A DNA stretch of 64,000 nucleotides from Halorubrum rutilum (GCF_024494565.1 NZ_JANHDN010000005.1:62001-126000); one strand, 5' to 3'; counted from the first letter of the stretch, positions 9,247 to 17,332 are shown. The notes: generated by a model from the letters alone, not told the origin. Program-made: numbers and translations.

Positions 9247-9678
9247 ATGGACGCCACATACCTCCCCTACGCGCTCCTCGCGATGGGCGCGTACGCGCTC
9301 GTCTCGCCGCTGATGCGCGTCGCGACCACGGGGCCGGACGCGGTCCCGAGCGACGTCGCCGTCGTGATCTCCAACACGCTGCTCATCTGTATCGCCGTCG
9401 GCGTGCTGGCGTACACGGGCCAGGGGTTCGTCACCCACCTCTCCTCGCCGAAGATCCTCCACGTGCTCGCCGCCGGCGTGTTCCTCGGGATCGGCATCCT
9501 GGCGCTGTACCGCTCGCTCGCGCTCGGGCCGGTGAGCGTCGTGACGCCCATCTTCGCGATGTTCCTCGTCTTCTCGTCGGTGATCGGCTTCCTCTTCCTC
9601 GGCGAGTCGTTCACGGCCCGCAAGGCGCTCGGGATCGCCTTCGCCGCCGCGTCCGTGTACCTCGTGTCGGGGGCCTGA
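9247..9678 (+). CDS. Half-size EamA-type (DMT superfamily) membrane transporter
   Basis: The 143-residue hydrophobic protein has about five transmembrane helices: an N-terminal YLPYALLAMGAYALVSP, then an EamA-like second half with LYRSLALGPVSVVTPIFAMF and FLGESFTARKALGIAF. This is a single EamA repeat, so it probably works as a dimer like EmrE. The substrate is unknown. The start is the ATG just after GCCGGT. A longer in-frame reading upstream overlaps the divergent VOC gene promoter and is not hydrophobic. Confidence 0.8.
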   Translation: MDATYLPYALLAMGAYALVSPLMRVATTGPDAVPSDVAVVISNTLLICIAVGVLAYTGQGFVTHLSSPKILHVLAAGVFLGIGILALYRSLALGPVSVVTPIFAMFLVFSSVIGFLFLGESFTARKALGIAFAAASVYLVSGA

Positions 9679-9789
9679 GGGCCGCCGTCTCCGACGCCGT
9701 CGCCCTCGTCGCCTCCGCCGTCCCCTCTGAGACCGCCCGCCGCGTGACGAAATCCATTTAGCGCCGACCGGGGAAGAGTCGGACCCGTC

Positions 9790-11292
9790 GTGGACCGCCT
9801 TCCCAACCCCTTCCGCGTGCTGATCTTGTACATCGGCCTCGCCCTCGCGCGGGTCGGGCTGATCGACCGCCACCGGGTGGTCCGGACGACGGACCTGGCG
9901 TGGCCGCGGATCGTCACGGGGGTCGCCCGGATGTCGAAGAACGCCGTCGACGTCGCGATGGTCGGCGTCGCCGTCGGCACCAGCGCGGTCGCCGGCGTCG
10001 GCTTCGCCGGCCCGTACTGGGGGCTCGCGTTCGCGCTCGGCGGCGGCGTCGCCGGCGGCACCATCGCCCTCGTCTCGCAGCGGTACGGCGCCGAGGCGCG
10101 CGCCGAGCTCGGCGACGCGGTGCGGTCGAGCGTCCTCCTCGCCGTCGCCGTTACCCTCCCCGTCAGCGCGGCGTTCTGGCTGTACGCGCCGGCGTTCATC
10201 GACGCGCTGAGCAGCAACGGGCGGGCGATCGCGCTCGGGGCCGACTACCTCCGCGTCGTCGGGCTCGGCGTCCCGTTCGCCGCGCTCAACCTCGTCGGGA
10301 GCCGCGTGCTCGTCGGCTGCGACGACGCGTACACCGCGATGCAGGTGCGGGCGGGCGGCGCGGTCGCGAACGTCGCGCTGAGCGCGCTGTTCATCTTCGG
10401 CCTCGGCTGGGGGGTCGAGGGCGCCGCGGTCGGCACCGTGCTCTCGAACGTCCTCGCGGTCGCCGGCTTCGCCGTCGGGCTCGTCCGCGGGCGCGCGCCC
10501 CTGGTCGGCGAGTTTCCGGTCGCCATCGATCCGGTCGGCTCGTACCTGAACCCGGGGATGCTCCGGGACCTCGTCGCGATCGGCGTCCCGGTCGGCGCGC
10601 GCAACCTCGTCTGGACGGCCGCGGAGTTCCCGATGCTCGCCATCCTCGACGTCTTCGGCGAGAACACCGTCGCCGCGTTCGTCATCGCCCGGCGCGTCTG
10701 GGGGATCATGAACGCGCCCGGCTGGGGGTTCGGGCTCGCCTCCTCCAGCCTGGTGGGGCAGGAGCTCGGCGACGAGGACCCCGCGGAGGCGGAGGCGTAC
10801 GCCCGCGACATCATCCGCTTCTCGGTGGCGACGTACTTGGTGTTCGCGGCGCTGACGGCCGCCTTCGCGACCGACATCGTGACGCTGTTCGCGGAGAGCC
10901 CGCAGAGCCCGGAGGTCCCCATCGCCGTGAGCCTCGTGTACGCCGCCTGCGTCGCCGTCGTGTTCCAGGGGGTCTCGGGCGGCGCGGCGGGACCGCTCGA
11001 CGCGGCGGGCGACACGAAGGTCCCCTTCGCGAGCCAGTTCCTCGGGATGTTCTGCGTCTCGATCCCGCTCGCGTACGTCGGCGCCAACGACGCGACGCCC
11101 GCGATCGACGTGCCCCTGACGGGGCTCACGGTCCCGGAGGTCGCGCTCCCGGCGATCGGGCTGTGGGGGCTCTACCTGGCGTTCCTCGCGGAGACGACGA
11201 TCCCCGCCGCGATCAACTACTGGCGGTTCCGCTCCGGGAAGTGGAAGGGGATAAGCGAGGCGTACCGCCCGGAGGCGCCCGCAGACGACTGA
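9790..11292 (+). CDS. MATE family efflux transporter
   Basis: The 500-residue protein has twelve predicted membrane helices in two homologous halves. MATE-like features include VDVAMVGVAVGTSAVAGVGFAGPY in the first helices and a second half starting near LRDLVAIGVPVGARNLVWTAAEFP. MATE proteins export cationic drugs or organic ions using Na+ or H+ gradients. In a halophile Na+ coupling is likely but not shown. The start is GTG, about 110 bases after the EamA gene. The C-terminus ends in a short charged tail. Confidence 0.88.
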   Translation: MDRLPNPFRVLILYIGLALARVGLIDRHRVVRTTDLAWPRIVTGVARMSKNAVDVAMVGVAVGTSAVAGVGFAGPYWGLAFALGGGVAGGTIALVSQRYGAEARAELGDAVRSSVLLAVAVTLPVSAAFWLYAPAFIDALSSNGRAIALGADYLRVVGLGVPFAALNLVGSRVLVGCDDAYTAMQVRAGGAVANVALSALFIFGLGWGVEGAAVGTVLSNVLAVAGFAVGLVRGRAPLVGEFPVAIDPVGSYLNPGMLRDLVAIGVPVGARNLVWTAAEFPMLAILDVFGENTVAAFVIARRVWGIMNAPGWGFGLASSSLVGQELGDEDPAEAEAYARDIIRFSVATYLVFAALTAAFATDIVTLFAESPQSPEVPIAVSLVYAACVAVVFQGVSGGAAGPLDAAGDTKVPFASQFLGMFCVSIPLAYVGANDATPAIDVPLTGLTVPEVALPAIGLWGLYLAFLAETTIPAAINYWRFRSGKWKGISEAYRPEAPADD

Positions 11293-11355
11293 CCGAGGTC
11301 CGCTCCGAAGACCGAAAGCGTCAGCGTTTATGGCTCGCTCCGCGTTTCCTCGACA

Positions 11356-12345
11356 ATGAGCGTTCCCTGCGTCGCGGTCGAGCGCGAGCGCGGCGAGGCC
11401 GTCCGCGAGCGGCTCGCCGAGGCCGACGCCCTCGACGGCGACCACGAGATCGCGGCCGACGGCGACGCGATCTACATCCCGGTCGTCGACCCCGAGGCGG
11501 TCCCCGCCGACCTCGACGCGCGGATCGTCGAGCGCGACGCCGCCGAGCGCGACCGCCCGCGGACGCCCGCGGAGATCCTGGGCTACGAGCCCTCGCTGGA
11601 GCGCCTCGGCGACATCGTCATCGTCGACGAGGACGACGACGAGCGCGCCCAGGAGATCGCCGACGCGGTGATGGCCTCCGACGTGCCCTGCGGGACGGTG
11701 CTCAACCGCGCCTCGCCGATCGAGGGCGAGCTCCGCGTCCGCCGGTGGGACGTGTTGGCCGGGAACGGCACGGAGACGGTCCACCGCGAGTACGGCCACG
11801 AGTTCCTGCTCGACGTCGCCGAGGTGTACTTCTCGCCGCGGCTCGCGACCGAGCGCCACCGCGTGGTCGAGCAGGCCGACGCCGGCGAGACCGCGATCGA
11901 CATGTTCGCCGGCGTCGGCCCCTACGCGGTCCCGTTGGCGTCCCGCGGCGCCGACGTGGTCGCCTGCGACCTCAACGAGCGCGCCGTCGACTACCTCCGC
12001 GAGAACGCCGCCCGGAACGGGGTCGCCGACCGCGTGACCGCGGTCGCCGGCGACGTCCGGGAGGTCGCGGACGAGCGCGCCGGGGCGGCCGACCGCCTCG
12101 TGATGAACCTCCCGCACTCCGCCGGCGCGTTCCTCGACACCGCGGTCCGGCTGGCGGGCGACGACTGCGCGGTCCACTACTACGACATCCAGCACGAGGA
12201 CGACCCGTTCGGCCCCGGGACGCGGGCGATCCGCGAGGCGGCCGGCGAGGAGTACGACGTCGCCGTCGAGACCGAGCGCGTCGTCAGGTCGTACGCGCCC
12301 CACGAGTACAACGTCTGTCTCGACGTCAGGCTGACGCGGAACTGA
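11356..12345 (+). CDS. trm5: tRNA (guanine(37)-N1)-methyltransferase Trm5
   Basis: The 329-residue protein has an N-terminal substrate domain, then the class I methyltransferase domain with the SAM motif DMFAGVGPYAVPLA (about residue 180), ACDLNERAVDYL, and NLPHSAGAFLD, the Trm5/Tyw2 NPPx-type motif. Trm5 makes m1G37 in tRNA, essential for frame maintenance and first in the wyosine pathway. HREYGHEFLLDVAEVYFSPRLATER is the conserved linker before the SAM domain. It has its own short upstream gap. Tyw2 is the main alternative but usually has a different N-terminus. Confidence 0.88.
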   Translation: MSVPCVAVERERGEAVRERLAEADALDGDHEIAADGDAIYIPVVDPEAVPADLDARIVERDAAERDRPRTPAEILGYEPSLERLGDIVIVDEDDDERAQEIADAVMASDVPCGTVLNRASPIEGELRVRRWDVLAGNGTETVHREYGHEFLLDVAEVYFSPRLATERHRVVEQADAGETAIDMFAGVGPYAVPLASRGADVVACDLNERAVDYLRENAARNGVADRVTAVAGDVREVADERAGAADRLVMNLPHSAGAFLDTAVRLAGDDCAVHYYDIQHEDDPFGPGTRAIREAAGEEYDVAVETERVVRSYAPHEYNVCLDVRLTRN

Positions 12346-12386
12346 GCCGACCGACCCGCTCCGCCGTCGCCCGCGGTCTCGGCGGT

Positions 12387-12404
12387 GTACCAATTTTATG
12401 GTAC
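12387..12404 (+). promoter_or_regulatory. Inverted repeat enclosing a TATA-like core
   Basis: GTACCA-ATTTTA-TGGTAC is a perfect 6-bp inverted repeat whose spacer holds an AT-rich TATA-like core. It lies 25-42 nt before the ATG at 12429, so a bound protein would cover the TATA region of the downstream two-gene operon. Confidence 0.5.
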
Positions 12405-12428
12405 TGTGGCACGTGGTGTTTATCGTCT

Positions 12429-12650
12429 ATGAGCGACACAGTGGATCCGGAGGAGCGCATCGACGAGACGACGACGTGGCCCGACCTCGCGATCGGCCTC
12501 TACGACAGGCTCACCGGTCGCAACGCGGAGATCGTCTACGAGTTCGAGGAGATGACCGTCGACGTCCCGAGCGGCACCGGCGACGACGTCGAGCACGCCA
12601 ACTGGCGGCTCGACGGCACCGTTCGGGTCACGACCCGTGAGCGGGACTGA
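12429..12650 (+). CDS. Small conserved haloarchaeal protein of unknown function
   Basis: The ATG at 12429 opens a 73-residue acidic protein (MSDTVDPEERIDETTTWPDL...) with a compact core containing AIGLYDRLTGRNAEIVYEFEEM and a beta-rich end (WRLDGTVRVTTRERD). It has no cysteines, membrane helix or known motif. I recall similar short proteins across halobacteria but no function. Its stop overlaps the next gene's GTG start by 14 bases, so the pair is co-translated. A TATA-like core inside an inverted repeat lies just upstream. Confidence 0.7.
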   Translation: MSDTVDPEERIDETTTWPDLAIGLYDRLTGRNAEIVYEFEEMTVDVPSGTGDDVEHANWRLDGTVRVTTRERD

Positions 12651-13026
12651 CGCGAAGGCGCCGCTCTCGGTCGTCACGGAGGACCTGACGCTCAGCGTCG
12701 ACGGCGTCGACCTCGACGTCCGGTCGACGGGCGACCGCCTGTTCGTCGAGGTGGCGACCGTCCGCGACGCCGTCCGCGTCGCGCGACGCCTGCCGAACGA
12801 CGGCGACGCTACCGGTCCGGCGGCGCTGCTGACCGCGACGGACCTCACCGCCGAGGTGCGCGTCCGCGGTCGGACGGTCGCCGTCGTCGGCGGCGACGCC
12901 CGGCCCGGCCTCCTGTCCCGCGAGCTCGACGTCGCCCCGGCGGAGGTCCGACTCGCCGGCGCCCTGGCGGCCGGAGCGAGCGGCCTCTCGGCGGCCGTGA
13001 GGGCGCCCCGACGGCTCTTCGCCTGA
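12637..13026 (+). CDS. Hypothetical protein coupled to the preceding small gene
   Basis: A GTG start at 12637 gives 129 residues (MSGTDAKAPLSVVTEDLTLSVDG...). GC3 is high and the composition acidic, as in neighbouring real genes. The N-terminal half is beta-rich (LTLSVDGVDLDVRSTGDRLFVEVATV). The C-terminal half is alanine-rich and ends in a basic RAPRRLFA. No family is recognised. The 14-base overlap with the upstream gene argues for a common operon. Confidence is moderate because no homologue is recalled. Confidence 0.6.
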   Translation: MSGTDAKAPLSVVTEDLTLSVDGVDLDVRSTGDRLFVEVATVRDAVRVARRLPNDGDATGPAALLTATDLTAEVRVRGRTVAVVGGDARPGLLSRELDVAPAEVRLAGALAAGASGLSAAVRAPRRLFA

Positions 13027-13678
13027 CGAAGCATCAGGGTATCGGTGTGTCCCGTCCGGACGAGCGCCGCCCCGCCTCGGTTCCCCGCCTCCGTCGACCG
13101 GTTCTCTTCTCCCATCGATCGGTTCCCTTCCCCCATCGACTGGTTCCCCTACCGGTACCCGCCGACGGAACGAGGCGCACGTATCGACAGCGTGACCGCC
13201 GTCCCACCCGGGAACGCGCGGGTTGGGACGGCACGGCCCGTCACATGACAAGAGGCCGCGGTCGTCGGACCGTCGAGGCCAGAGGCGATTTCGCGCTTGG
13301 CACGTCGGAGACGTGGGTCAGACGACGGCCGCGGTGGATCGCTGATGGTGGTGACCGCCACGTCGGGTCGCCGTGGGGGGTGCGACCGACGGGACTACAG
13401 ACGCCCGGCACGGGCTTCGACCGGGCACGCACCGTCGAGGGAGTCGATCCCCGCCGTCTCGGCACGCGATCGGTGCGACCACATTACGATTGAATTCCGA
13501 ACACGTATTTATACTTTTTCCTTATACACCTGTGATTCTCATCGATAGAACATACGGATCCGGCTACTTTGCCGGGAACTATGAAACGAACGACGAGAAG
13601 CGACTATCCCGCGACTGATCGGCGATTTCGACGGACGGCCCCGCGGTGGTCCCCCGCGCCGTCACCGTTTCGGAACCC
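13027..13678. other. Gene-poor stretch with a 21-bp tandem repeat and AT-rich patches
   Basis: No frame here has convincing codon usage or a recognisable product. The open frames across it are Arg/Pro/Ser-rich, as in shadow frames. It holds a 21-bp tandem repeat at 13100-13152. Around 13490-13570 it becomes AT-rich (TATTTATAC, CCTTATACACC), unusual for this genome. It ends at the tRNA promoter. Confidence 0.5.
13100..13152. repeat. 21-bp tandem repeat, about 2.5 units
   Basis: GGTTCTCTTCTCCCATCGATC is followed directly by GGTTCCCTTCCCCCATCGACT and a partial third GGTTCCCCTACCGG. The period is 21 bp with a few substitutions. It lies in the gene-poor stretch after 13027 and no function is evident. 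Confidence 0.7.
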
Positions 13679-13686
13679 TTATTTTG
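13679..13686 (+). promoter_or_regulatory. TATA-like box of tRNA-Thr
   Basis: TTATTTTG lies 25-32 nt before the first base of the tRNA, the expected position for an archaeal tRNA promoter. Confidence 0.55.
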
Positions 13687-13710
13687 CCGTTCGGGAATTG
13701 TTAGACGCGC

Positions 13711-13783
13711 GCCGGAGTAGCTCAGCTGGCAGAGCGATTCCTTCGTAAGGAATAGGTCGAGGGTTCAAATCCCTCCTCCGGCT
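13711..13783 (+). tRNA. tRNA-Thr (anticodon CGT)
   Basis: A 73-nt cloverleaf folds completely: acceptor GCCGGAG/CTCCGGC, D arm GCTC-AGCTGGCA-GAGC, anticodon stem ATTCC/GGAAT with loop TTCGTAA (anticodon CGT, reading ACG), variable AGGTC, and T arm GAGGG-TTCAAAT-CCCTC. The discriminator base is T, usual for archaeal tRNA-Thr. CCA is not encoded. There is no intron. Downstream bases 13820-13831 are the exact reverse complement of part of its T arm, and 13862-13884 resemble its 3' end. Confidence 0.95.
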
Positions 13784-13819
13784 CTTCTGACGGAACGAAG
13801 CGGAGTCGAAGAGCGGCGA

Positions 13820-13884
13820 GAGGGATTTGAATCGGGGAGTAAAGCGTAGCGGAACGACCGTGGTTCCAGCCTCTCCTCCGGCTT
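13820..13884. repeat. Inverted and degenerate direct copies of the tRNA-Thr 3' end
   Basis: GAGGGATTTGAA at 13820-13831 is the exact reverse complement of tRNA bases 13764-13775. At 13862-13884 a degenerate direct copy of the tRNA 3' end follows, with CTCCTCCGGCT exact over 11 bases. This could be a decayed integration site or tRNA-derived duplication. No integrase is nearby. Confidence 0.5.
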
Positions 13885-13917
13885 CCCGTCTCTGTCTCCG
13901 ACCGCGGACGACGCTCC

Positions 13918-14121
13918 TCAGCTCCGTCGTTCGGTGATCCGCGCGACCACGACGCCGGCGGCGACGAGCATGGCGCCGATGAGACCGTTCAACGCGAGCC
14001 CGAGCGATTCGCCGGCGGCCGCGTTCGCGGCGCCGAGGTACAGGAAGAACGCGGCGACCGCGGCGTGGAGGACGAAGACGCCGGTCGGCGCGTTCGCCCC
14101 GAGATCGAAGCCGATTGCCAT
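13918..14121 (-). CDS. Small two-helix membrane protein
   Basis: A 67-residue reading starts at MAIGFDLGANAPTGVF and has two hydrophobic stretches: TGVFVLHAAVAAFFLYLGAANAAAG, and LNGLIGAMLVAAGVVVARI, separated by a short polar turn. It ends in ERRS. Small double-helix proteins like this are common in halobacteria and generally uncharacterised. The start at 14121 is chosen because the in-frame extension upstream is Gly/Arg-rich and not hydrophobic. No functional motif is seen. Confidence 0.6.
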   Translation of the reverse strand: MAIGFDLGANAPTGVFVLHAAVAAFFLYLGAANAAAGESLGLALNGLIGAMLVAAGVVVARITERRS

Positions 14122-14328
14122 ACCTCCCGTACGTCGATTCCGGTGAAAAAGGGCCGGGTTCCGGCCGGATCCGACCCCCTTCCGTCGTGACCGGCGACCC
14201 GGCGTGCCCCCGGCGCTCTCGCCACCCCCGTCACCCTCGCTCCCCCCGTCACCGCCGCAGTGCCGGCCGTACCGGCCGTTCCGTCCGGAATCCGATCGTT
14301 CGTCCACCCTGTCGCGGTGTGAGTGTTA

Positions 14329-14380
14329 TATTCTATAAAGAATAATAGGGCCGAGGCTATGTGACTCGGTGTCATATGAC
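14329..14380 (+). promoter_or_regulatory. AT-rich promoter with two palindromes
   Basis: TATTCT-ATAA-AGAATA (14329-14344) and GTCATATGAC (14371-14380) are perfect palindromes in an AT-rich island before the ATG at 14386. The first contains a TATA-like core; the second lies six bases before the start. They could be the promoter and operator of the small zinc-ribbon gene. Confidence 0.5.
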
Positions 14381-14385
14381 TTATT

Positions 14386-14517
14386 ATGCGACCGAAATCC
14401 GAGAGCGACGGACGAGAACTGTACGAGTGTTTCGAATGCGGGACGCGGACGGACTCCGGCGGCACGTGCGAGTGCGGCGGCGAGCTCAGGCACCTCGGCC
14501 GATCGCGGGACCTCTGA
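14386..14517 (+). CDS. Small rubrerythrin-like zinc-ribbon protein
   Basis: The 43-residue protein has two paired cysteine motifs, CFECG and CECGG (ELYECFECGTRT ... GTCECGGELRHLG), forming a rubredoxin/zinc-ribbon knuckle. Halobacteria carry many such mini-proteins annotated as rubrerythrin-like domain (DUF7129). Metal binding is likely; the role is unknown. It is preceded by an AT-rich promoter with two perfect palindromes, which suggests regulation. Confidence 0.75.
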   Translation: MRPKSESDGRELYECFECGTRTDSGGTCECGGELRHLGRSRDL

Positions 14518-14585
14518 GGCGAGCCGGTGCGTGACGGGTCTGCTTCACACGCGAGGGACCGGTCGACGCGCGACGGCCGCTTCCG

Positions 14586-15836
14586 TCACCCGTCTTCGCG
14601 GTCTCCGTTGTCGCGATCCCCGTCGTCGCGGTCTCCGTCTTTGGCGTCGGTCTCCTCGTCATCGCCTTCCACAGTCGCGTCGTACTCGGGGAGCGAGAGC
14701 ACGTTCTCGCGACCGAGCCGGAACCCGTCGAGGTCGCCCTCGTCGCGGAGCCCGGTCACGACCTGACTCGTCTTGGCGGCGGTCCAGTCGAGCTCCTCGG
14801 CGACCCGCTTCTGTTTCATCCGCCCGCCGTTCGCCTCGACGAGCCGGAGCACCTGTTCCTCGTTGCTCAGCAGCTCGTCGTCGACCGGTGGAACGCCGGC
14901 TTCGTCGGTCGGTTCGCCGGATCCGCCGGTCGGTTCGCCGGATTCGCCGGTCGGTTCGCCGGGTTCCGGATCCGACCCGTCGCCGGCCGCCGCGCTCGCC
15001 CCGGCTGCGCCGCCGCCGGTGGCTGCGTCGCCGTCGCCCGCGCTCGCGGCGGTCGCGTCCGCCTCGGAGCTCGTCGCCGCCGGCGCCCCGTCCCGGGCCG
15101 ACTCCCTCCACGGTCGGCGGCGATAGCCGACGGCGACGACGGCCGCCACGAGCAGTCCGAGGGCGACGAACGGGAGGGGTCCGGCGGCGAGCCCCTCCGG
15201 CTCGATCGTCACCCGCGGCTCGCCCTCGGTGAAGTCCACCGGCCCCTCCCAGACGACGGCGTCCTCGCGGGTCTCCGTGGGCGACGGGGACGCCTCGCCG
15301 AGCCGGTAACCGTCGGGCCACGAGACGATGAGCGACGAGGCCTCGTCGAGGAACAGCGCGTCGATCGCGTCGCCGACGCGGAGCCGATCGCCGTCCACGG
15401 CCGCGAAGTTGCGCCACTCGAACCGGTAGGTGAGGACGCCGTACGACTGCGGGAGCTCGCGCCGCTCGGCGGTCACGCTGACGTTCGTGACGTTCATCTC
15501 GCGGCCCGTCGCGTTCTCGGCCGCGTCCGCCGTCGCGCGCATCCGCTCGCCGAACCGCCCCGTGTACGCGTCCGGGTTCGACGCCACGTCCGCGCGGAGC
15601 TCCTCGAAGGCCCGCTCCTCGTCGTCGCTCGCGAGGCGGACCCGGTACTGCGTCTCCCAGACCGCGTCGCCGTCGGGCTCGACCCCGACCTCGATCAGGA
15701 TGTCGTCCGGCGCGACGTCCATCTGGCCGAAGCCGCCCTCCGGGAGGCCGGCACCGCTCTGTGCGGCCCCGGCCGGCGCGAGGCCGGCGCCGGCGACGAC
15801 CGCGGCGACGACGAGAAGGAGCACCGTTCGCTGCAC
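14586..15836 (-). CDS. Membrane-anchored HTH regulator-like surface protein
   Basis: The 416-residue protein has a signal peptide (MQRTVLLLVVAAVVAGAGLAPAGA), an extracellular beta domain (about 35-215), one transmembrane helix (PLPFVALGLLVAAVVAVGY, near 225-245), a Gly/Ala/Asp-rich linker with a 7-residue repeat (GEPTGES, GEPTGGS, GEPTDEA), then a cytoplasmic winged helix (LSNEEQVLRLVEANGGRMKQKRVAEELDWTAAKTSQVVTGL, split here only by description) near 310-375. Halobacteria have many such one-pass proteins with an outside sensor and an inside HTH domain. Targets are unknown. It ends in a D/G/R-rich tail. Confidence 0.8.
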   Translation of the reverse strand: MQRTVLLLVVAAVVAGAGLAPAGAAQSGAGLPEGGFGQMDVAPDDILIEVGVEPDGDAVWETQYRVRLASDDEERAFEELRADVASNPDAYTGRFGERMRATADAAENATGREMNVTNVSVTAERRELPQSYGVLTYRFEWRNFAAVDGDRLRVGDAIDALFLDEASSLIVSWPDGYRLGEASPSPTETREDAVVWEGPVDFTEGEPRVTIEPEGLAAGPLPFVALGLLVAAVVAVGYRRRPWRESARDGAPAATSSEADATAASAGDGDAATGGGAAGASAAAGDGSDPEPGEPTGESGEPTGGSGEPTDEAGVPPVDDELLSNEEQVLRLVEANGGRMKQKRVAEELDWTAAKTSQVVTGLRDEGDLDGFRLGRENVLSLPEYDATVEGDDEETDAKDGDRDDGDRDNGDREDG

Positions 15837-15945
15837 GGACTACCCGTTACGAGGCTCGGATAAATTGCTTCCCATCTCCGGAGTGAGATCGGACCGGTCC
15901 GACCCGATCGAGGCCCCCTCTGACCGCGGCCCCCCTCGGAACGAT

Positions 15946-17205
15946 CTACCCATCGACGTCGCCGACGATCTCCCGCAGAAGACCGGCGCCGTCGGTCAGC
16001 GGCCGGGCGAGACGCTCCGCGACCGCGTCGACGGCGTTCGCGGCCCCCGTAGCGGACCCGTTTCCGCCCCCGCCGCGGTCGCCACCGGCGGGTGAGGACG
16101 GCTCATCCGTCGGGGGCGTCGAACCCTCACCGTCGCCGCCGTCGGATTCGTCGGAGGCCCCTCGATCGCTGCCGTCTGATCCGTCGGAGGCTCCTCGATC
16201 GCTGCCGTCAGGTCCGTCGGAGGCCCCTTGATCGCTACCATCTGATCCGTCAGGGGCCCCCTGATCGCCGCCGTCCGACCGATCAGAGGCTCCTCCATCC
16301 CCGCCGTTTCCGCCGTCGCCGCCGCTCGATCCGTTGGGAGCCCCTCGGCCGCCTCCGCCGTCGCTCGCGTTGGCGGGTCCGTTCCCCGGACCGCCGACCG
16401 CGTTCGTCGCGTCGTCGGTCCCGTTACCGTCGGAGTCGTTCCCGTCGCCGCGGCCGGGGCCGCCGTCGCCCGGTCCGTCTCCGGCACCCGGTCCGTCTCC
16501 GGCACCCGGTCCGTCTCCGGCGCCCGGTCCGTCACCTGGCCCCGGCCCCGCGTTCGGCGGCGGTCCGCGGGCCTCGGACGCCAGCGGGCGTCCGACGCCG
16601 TTGCCGGCGATTCCGCGAGCGATCGCGGCGACCTCGGGGCCGCTGGCGTTCCCCGCCCGCTCGCGCAGCCGGTCGAGGCGCGTCTCGTTCAGACCGCGGT
16701 CCGCCCTGGCCGACTCGGGGAGGTCGCGGGCGACCTCGGCGCTCCGGTTCGCCTCCCGCTCGATCGTCTCGGCCCGGGCGCCGAGCTCCGCCATCCGCGC
16801 GGCGAACTCGCCGGGAGTCAGCTCGCCGGCGGCGAAGCGCTCGCGGAGCTCCCGCTGGCGCCGCTCGATCTCGCTCAGCCGCTCCTCCGTCCGGTTCAGC
16901 CGCTCCGCGACCAGCTCGGCCCGCTCCTCGGGCGCCTCCGTCCGGTTGAGCCCGACCTCGAACGCCCGCGAGTCGATCTCGCCGGCTATCTCGGCCCGTT
17001 GGACCCCGATCACGCCGGAGAGGCGCTCACCGGGGCTGATGTCGCCCTCGTCGGTCACGTTCGCCGCCTCGCCGCTCTCCCCCGTCTCGTTCGTCGCCAC
17101 CGGGTCGGCCTGGCCGACGGTCGCTCCGACGGGGCCGGCCGCGGCGATCCCGGCGGCACCGATCAGTACGACCGCGGCGGCGACGAGCGCGATCCGTCGG
17201 TTCAT
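15946..17205 (-). CDS. Secreted or surface protein with coiled core and Gly/Asp/Ser-rich repeats
   Basis: The protein of about 419 residues starts MNRRIALVAAAVVLIGAAG, a signal peptide. A helical, Glu/Arg-rich N-terminal domain (about 45-190, LNRTEERLSEIERRQRELRERF) is followed by a long low-complexity region with GDGPGA repeats and then DGSDGSD/GASD repeats, and a helical C-terminus (AVAERLARPLTDGAGLLREIVGDVDG). N-glycosylation sequons (NRT, NVT, NET, NAS, NGS) are frequent, consistent with export. I recall the N-terminal domain as a halobacterial family (DUF7096-like). An upstream in-frame ATG is less likely because the TATA box at 17231-17240 fits a leaderless start at 17205. Confidence 0.75.
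   Translation of the reverse strand: MNRRIALVAAAVVLIGAAGIAAAGPVGATVGQADPVATNETGESGEAANVTDEGDISPGERLSGVIGVQRAEIAGEIDSRAFEVGLNRTEAPEERAELVAERLNRTEERLSEIERRQRELRERFAAGELTPGEFAARMAELGARAETIEREANRSAEVARDLPESARADRGLNETRLDRLRERAGNASGPEVAAIARGIAGNGVGRPLASEARGPPPNAGPGPGDGPGAGDGPGAGDGPGAGDGPGDGGPGRGDGNDSDGNGTDDATNAVGGPGNGPANASDGGGGRGAPNGSSGGDGGNGGDGGASDRSDGGDQGAPDGSDGSDQGASDGPDGSDRGASDGSDGSDRGASDESDGGDGEGSTPPTDEPSSPAGGDRGGGGNGSATGAANAVDAVAERLARPLTDGAGLLREIVGDVDG
16136..16300. repeat. In-gene tandem repeats coding for Asp/Ser/Gly-rich segments
   Basis: Related units of about 45 bp encode variants of GASDGSDGSDR within the surface protein on the minus strand. The repeat is in frame, so unit gain or loss would change linker length without frameshift. 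Confidence 0.6.
16469..16540. repeat. 18-bp tandem repeat, four units
   Basis: Four near-identical copies of CCCGGTCCGTCTCCGGCA encode the peptide repeat GDGPGA on the minus strand inside the surface protein gene. Confidence 0.75.
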
Positions 17206-17230
17206 CACCCGACGGTACGCGGCGTATCCA

Positions 17231-17240
17231 CATATAAACC
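17231..17240 (-). promoter_or_regulatory. TATA box of the surface protein gene
   Basis: On the minus strand GGTTTATATG lies 26-35 nt before the ATG at 17205, a good haloarchaeal TATA box for a leaderless mRNA. Confidence 0.65.
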
Positions 17241-17332
17241 GATCTCCGTTAAGCCGGATCAACGCGGATTAAACGCGGGACTGCGACGGGGTATCCCCGA
17301 CCCCCGGATCGCCCCCGGCGGTCGATGCCGAC

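Noticed and set aside
9220..12393. A 1057-codon minus-strand open frame across the EamA, MATE and Trm5 genes
   Set aside because: It is antisense to three recognised genes, very rich in Arg, Asp and Val, and has no motif. Such shadows are common in GC-rich DNA.
9900..12650. A 916-codon plus-strand open frame over MATE and Trm5
   Set aside because: Mostly Arg-rich shadow. Only its last 73 codons (12429-12650) form a credible separate protein.
13047..13493. A 148-codon plus-strand open frame after the 13026 stop
   Set aside because: Arg/Pro-rich, overlaps a 21-bp repeat, no family and atypical codon use.
16136..16540. Repeat clusters that resemble a CRISPR at first sight
   Set aside because: Units are contiguous, in frame and encode GDGPGA and GASDGSD peptides; there are no unique spacers or cas genes.
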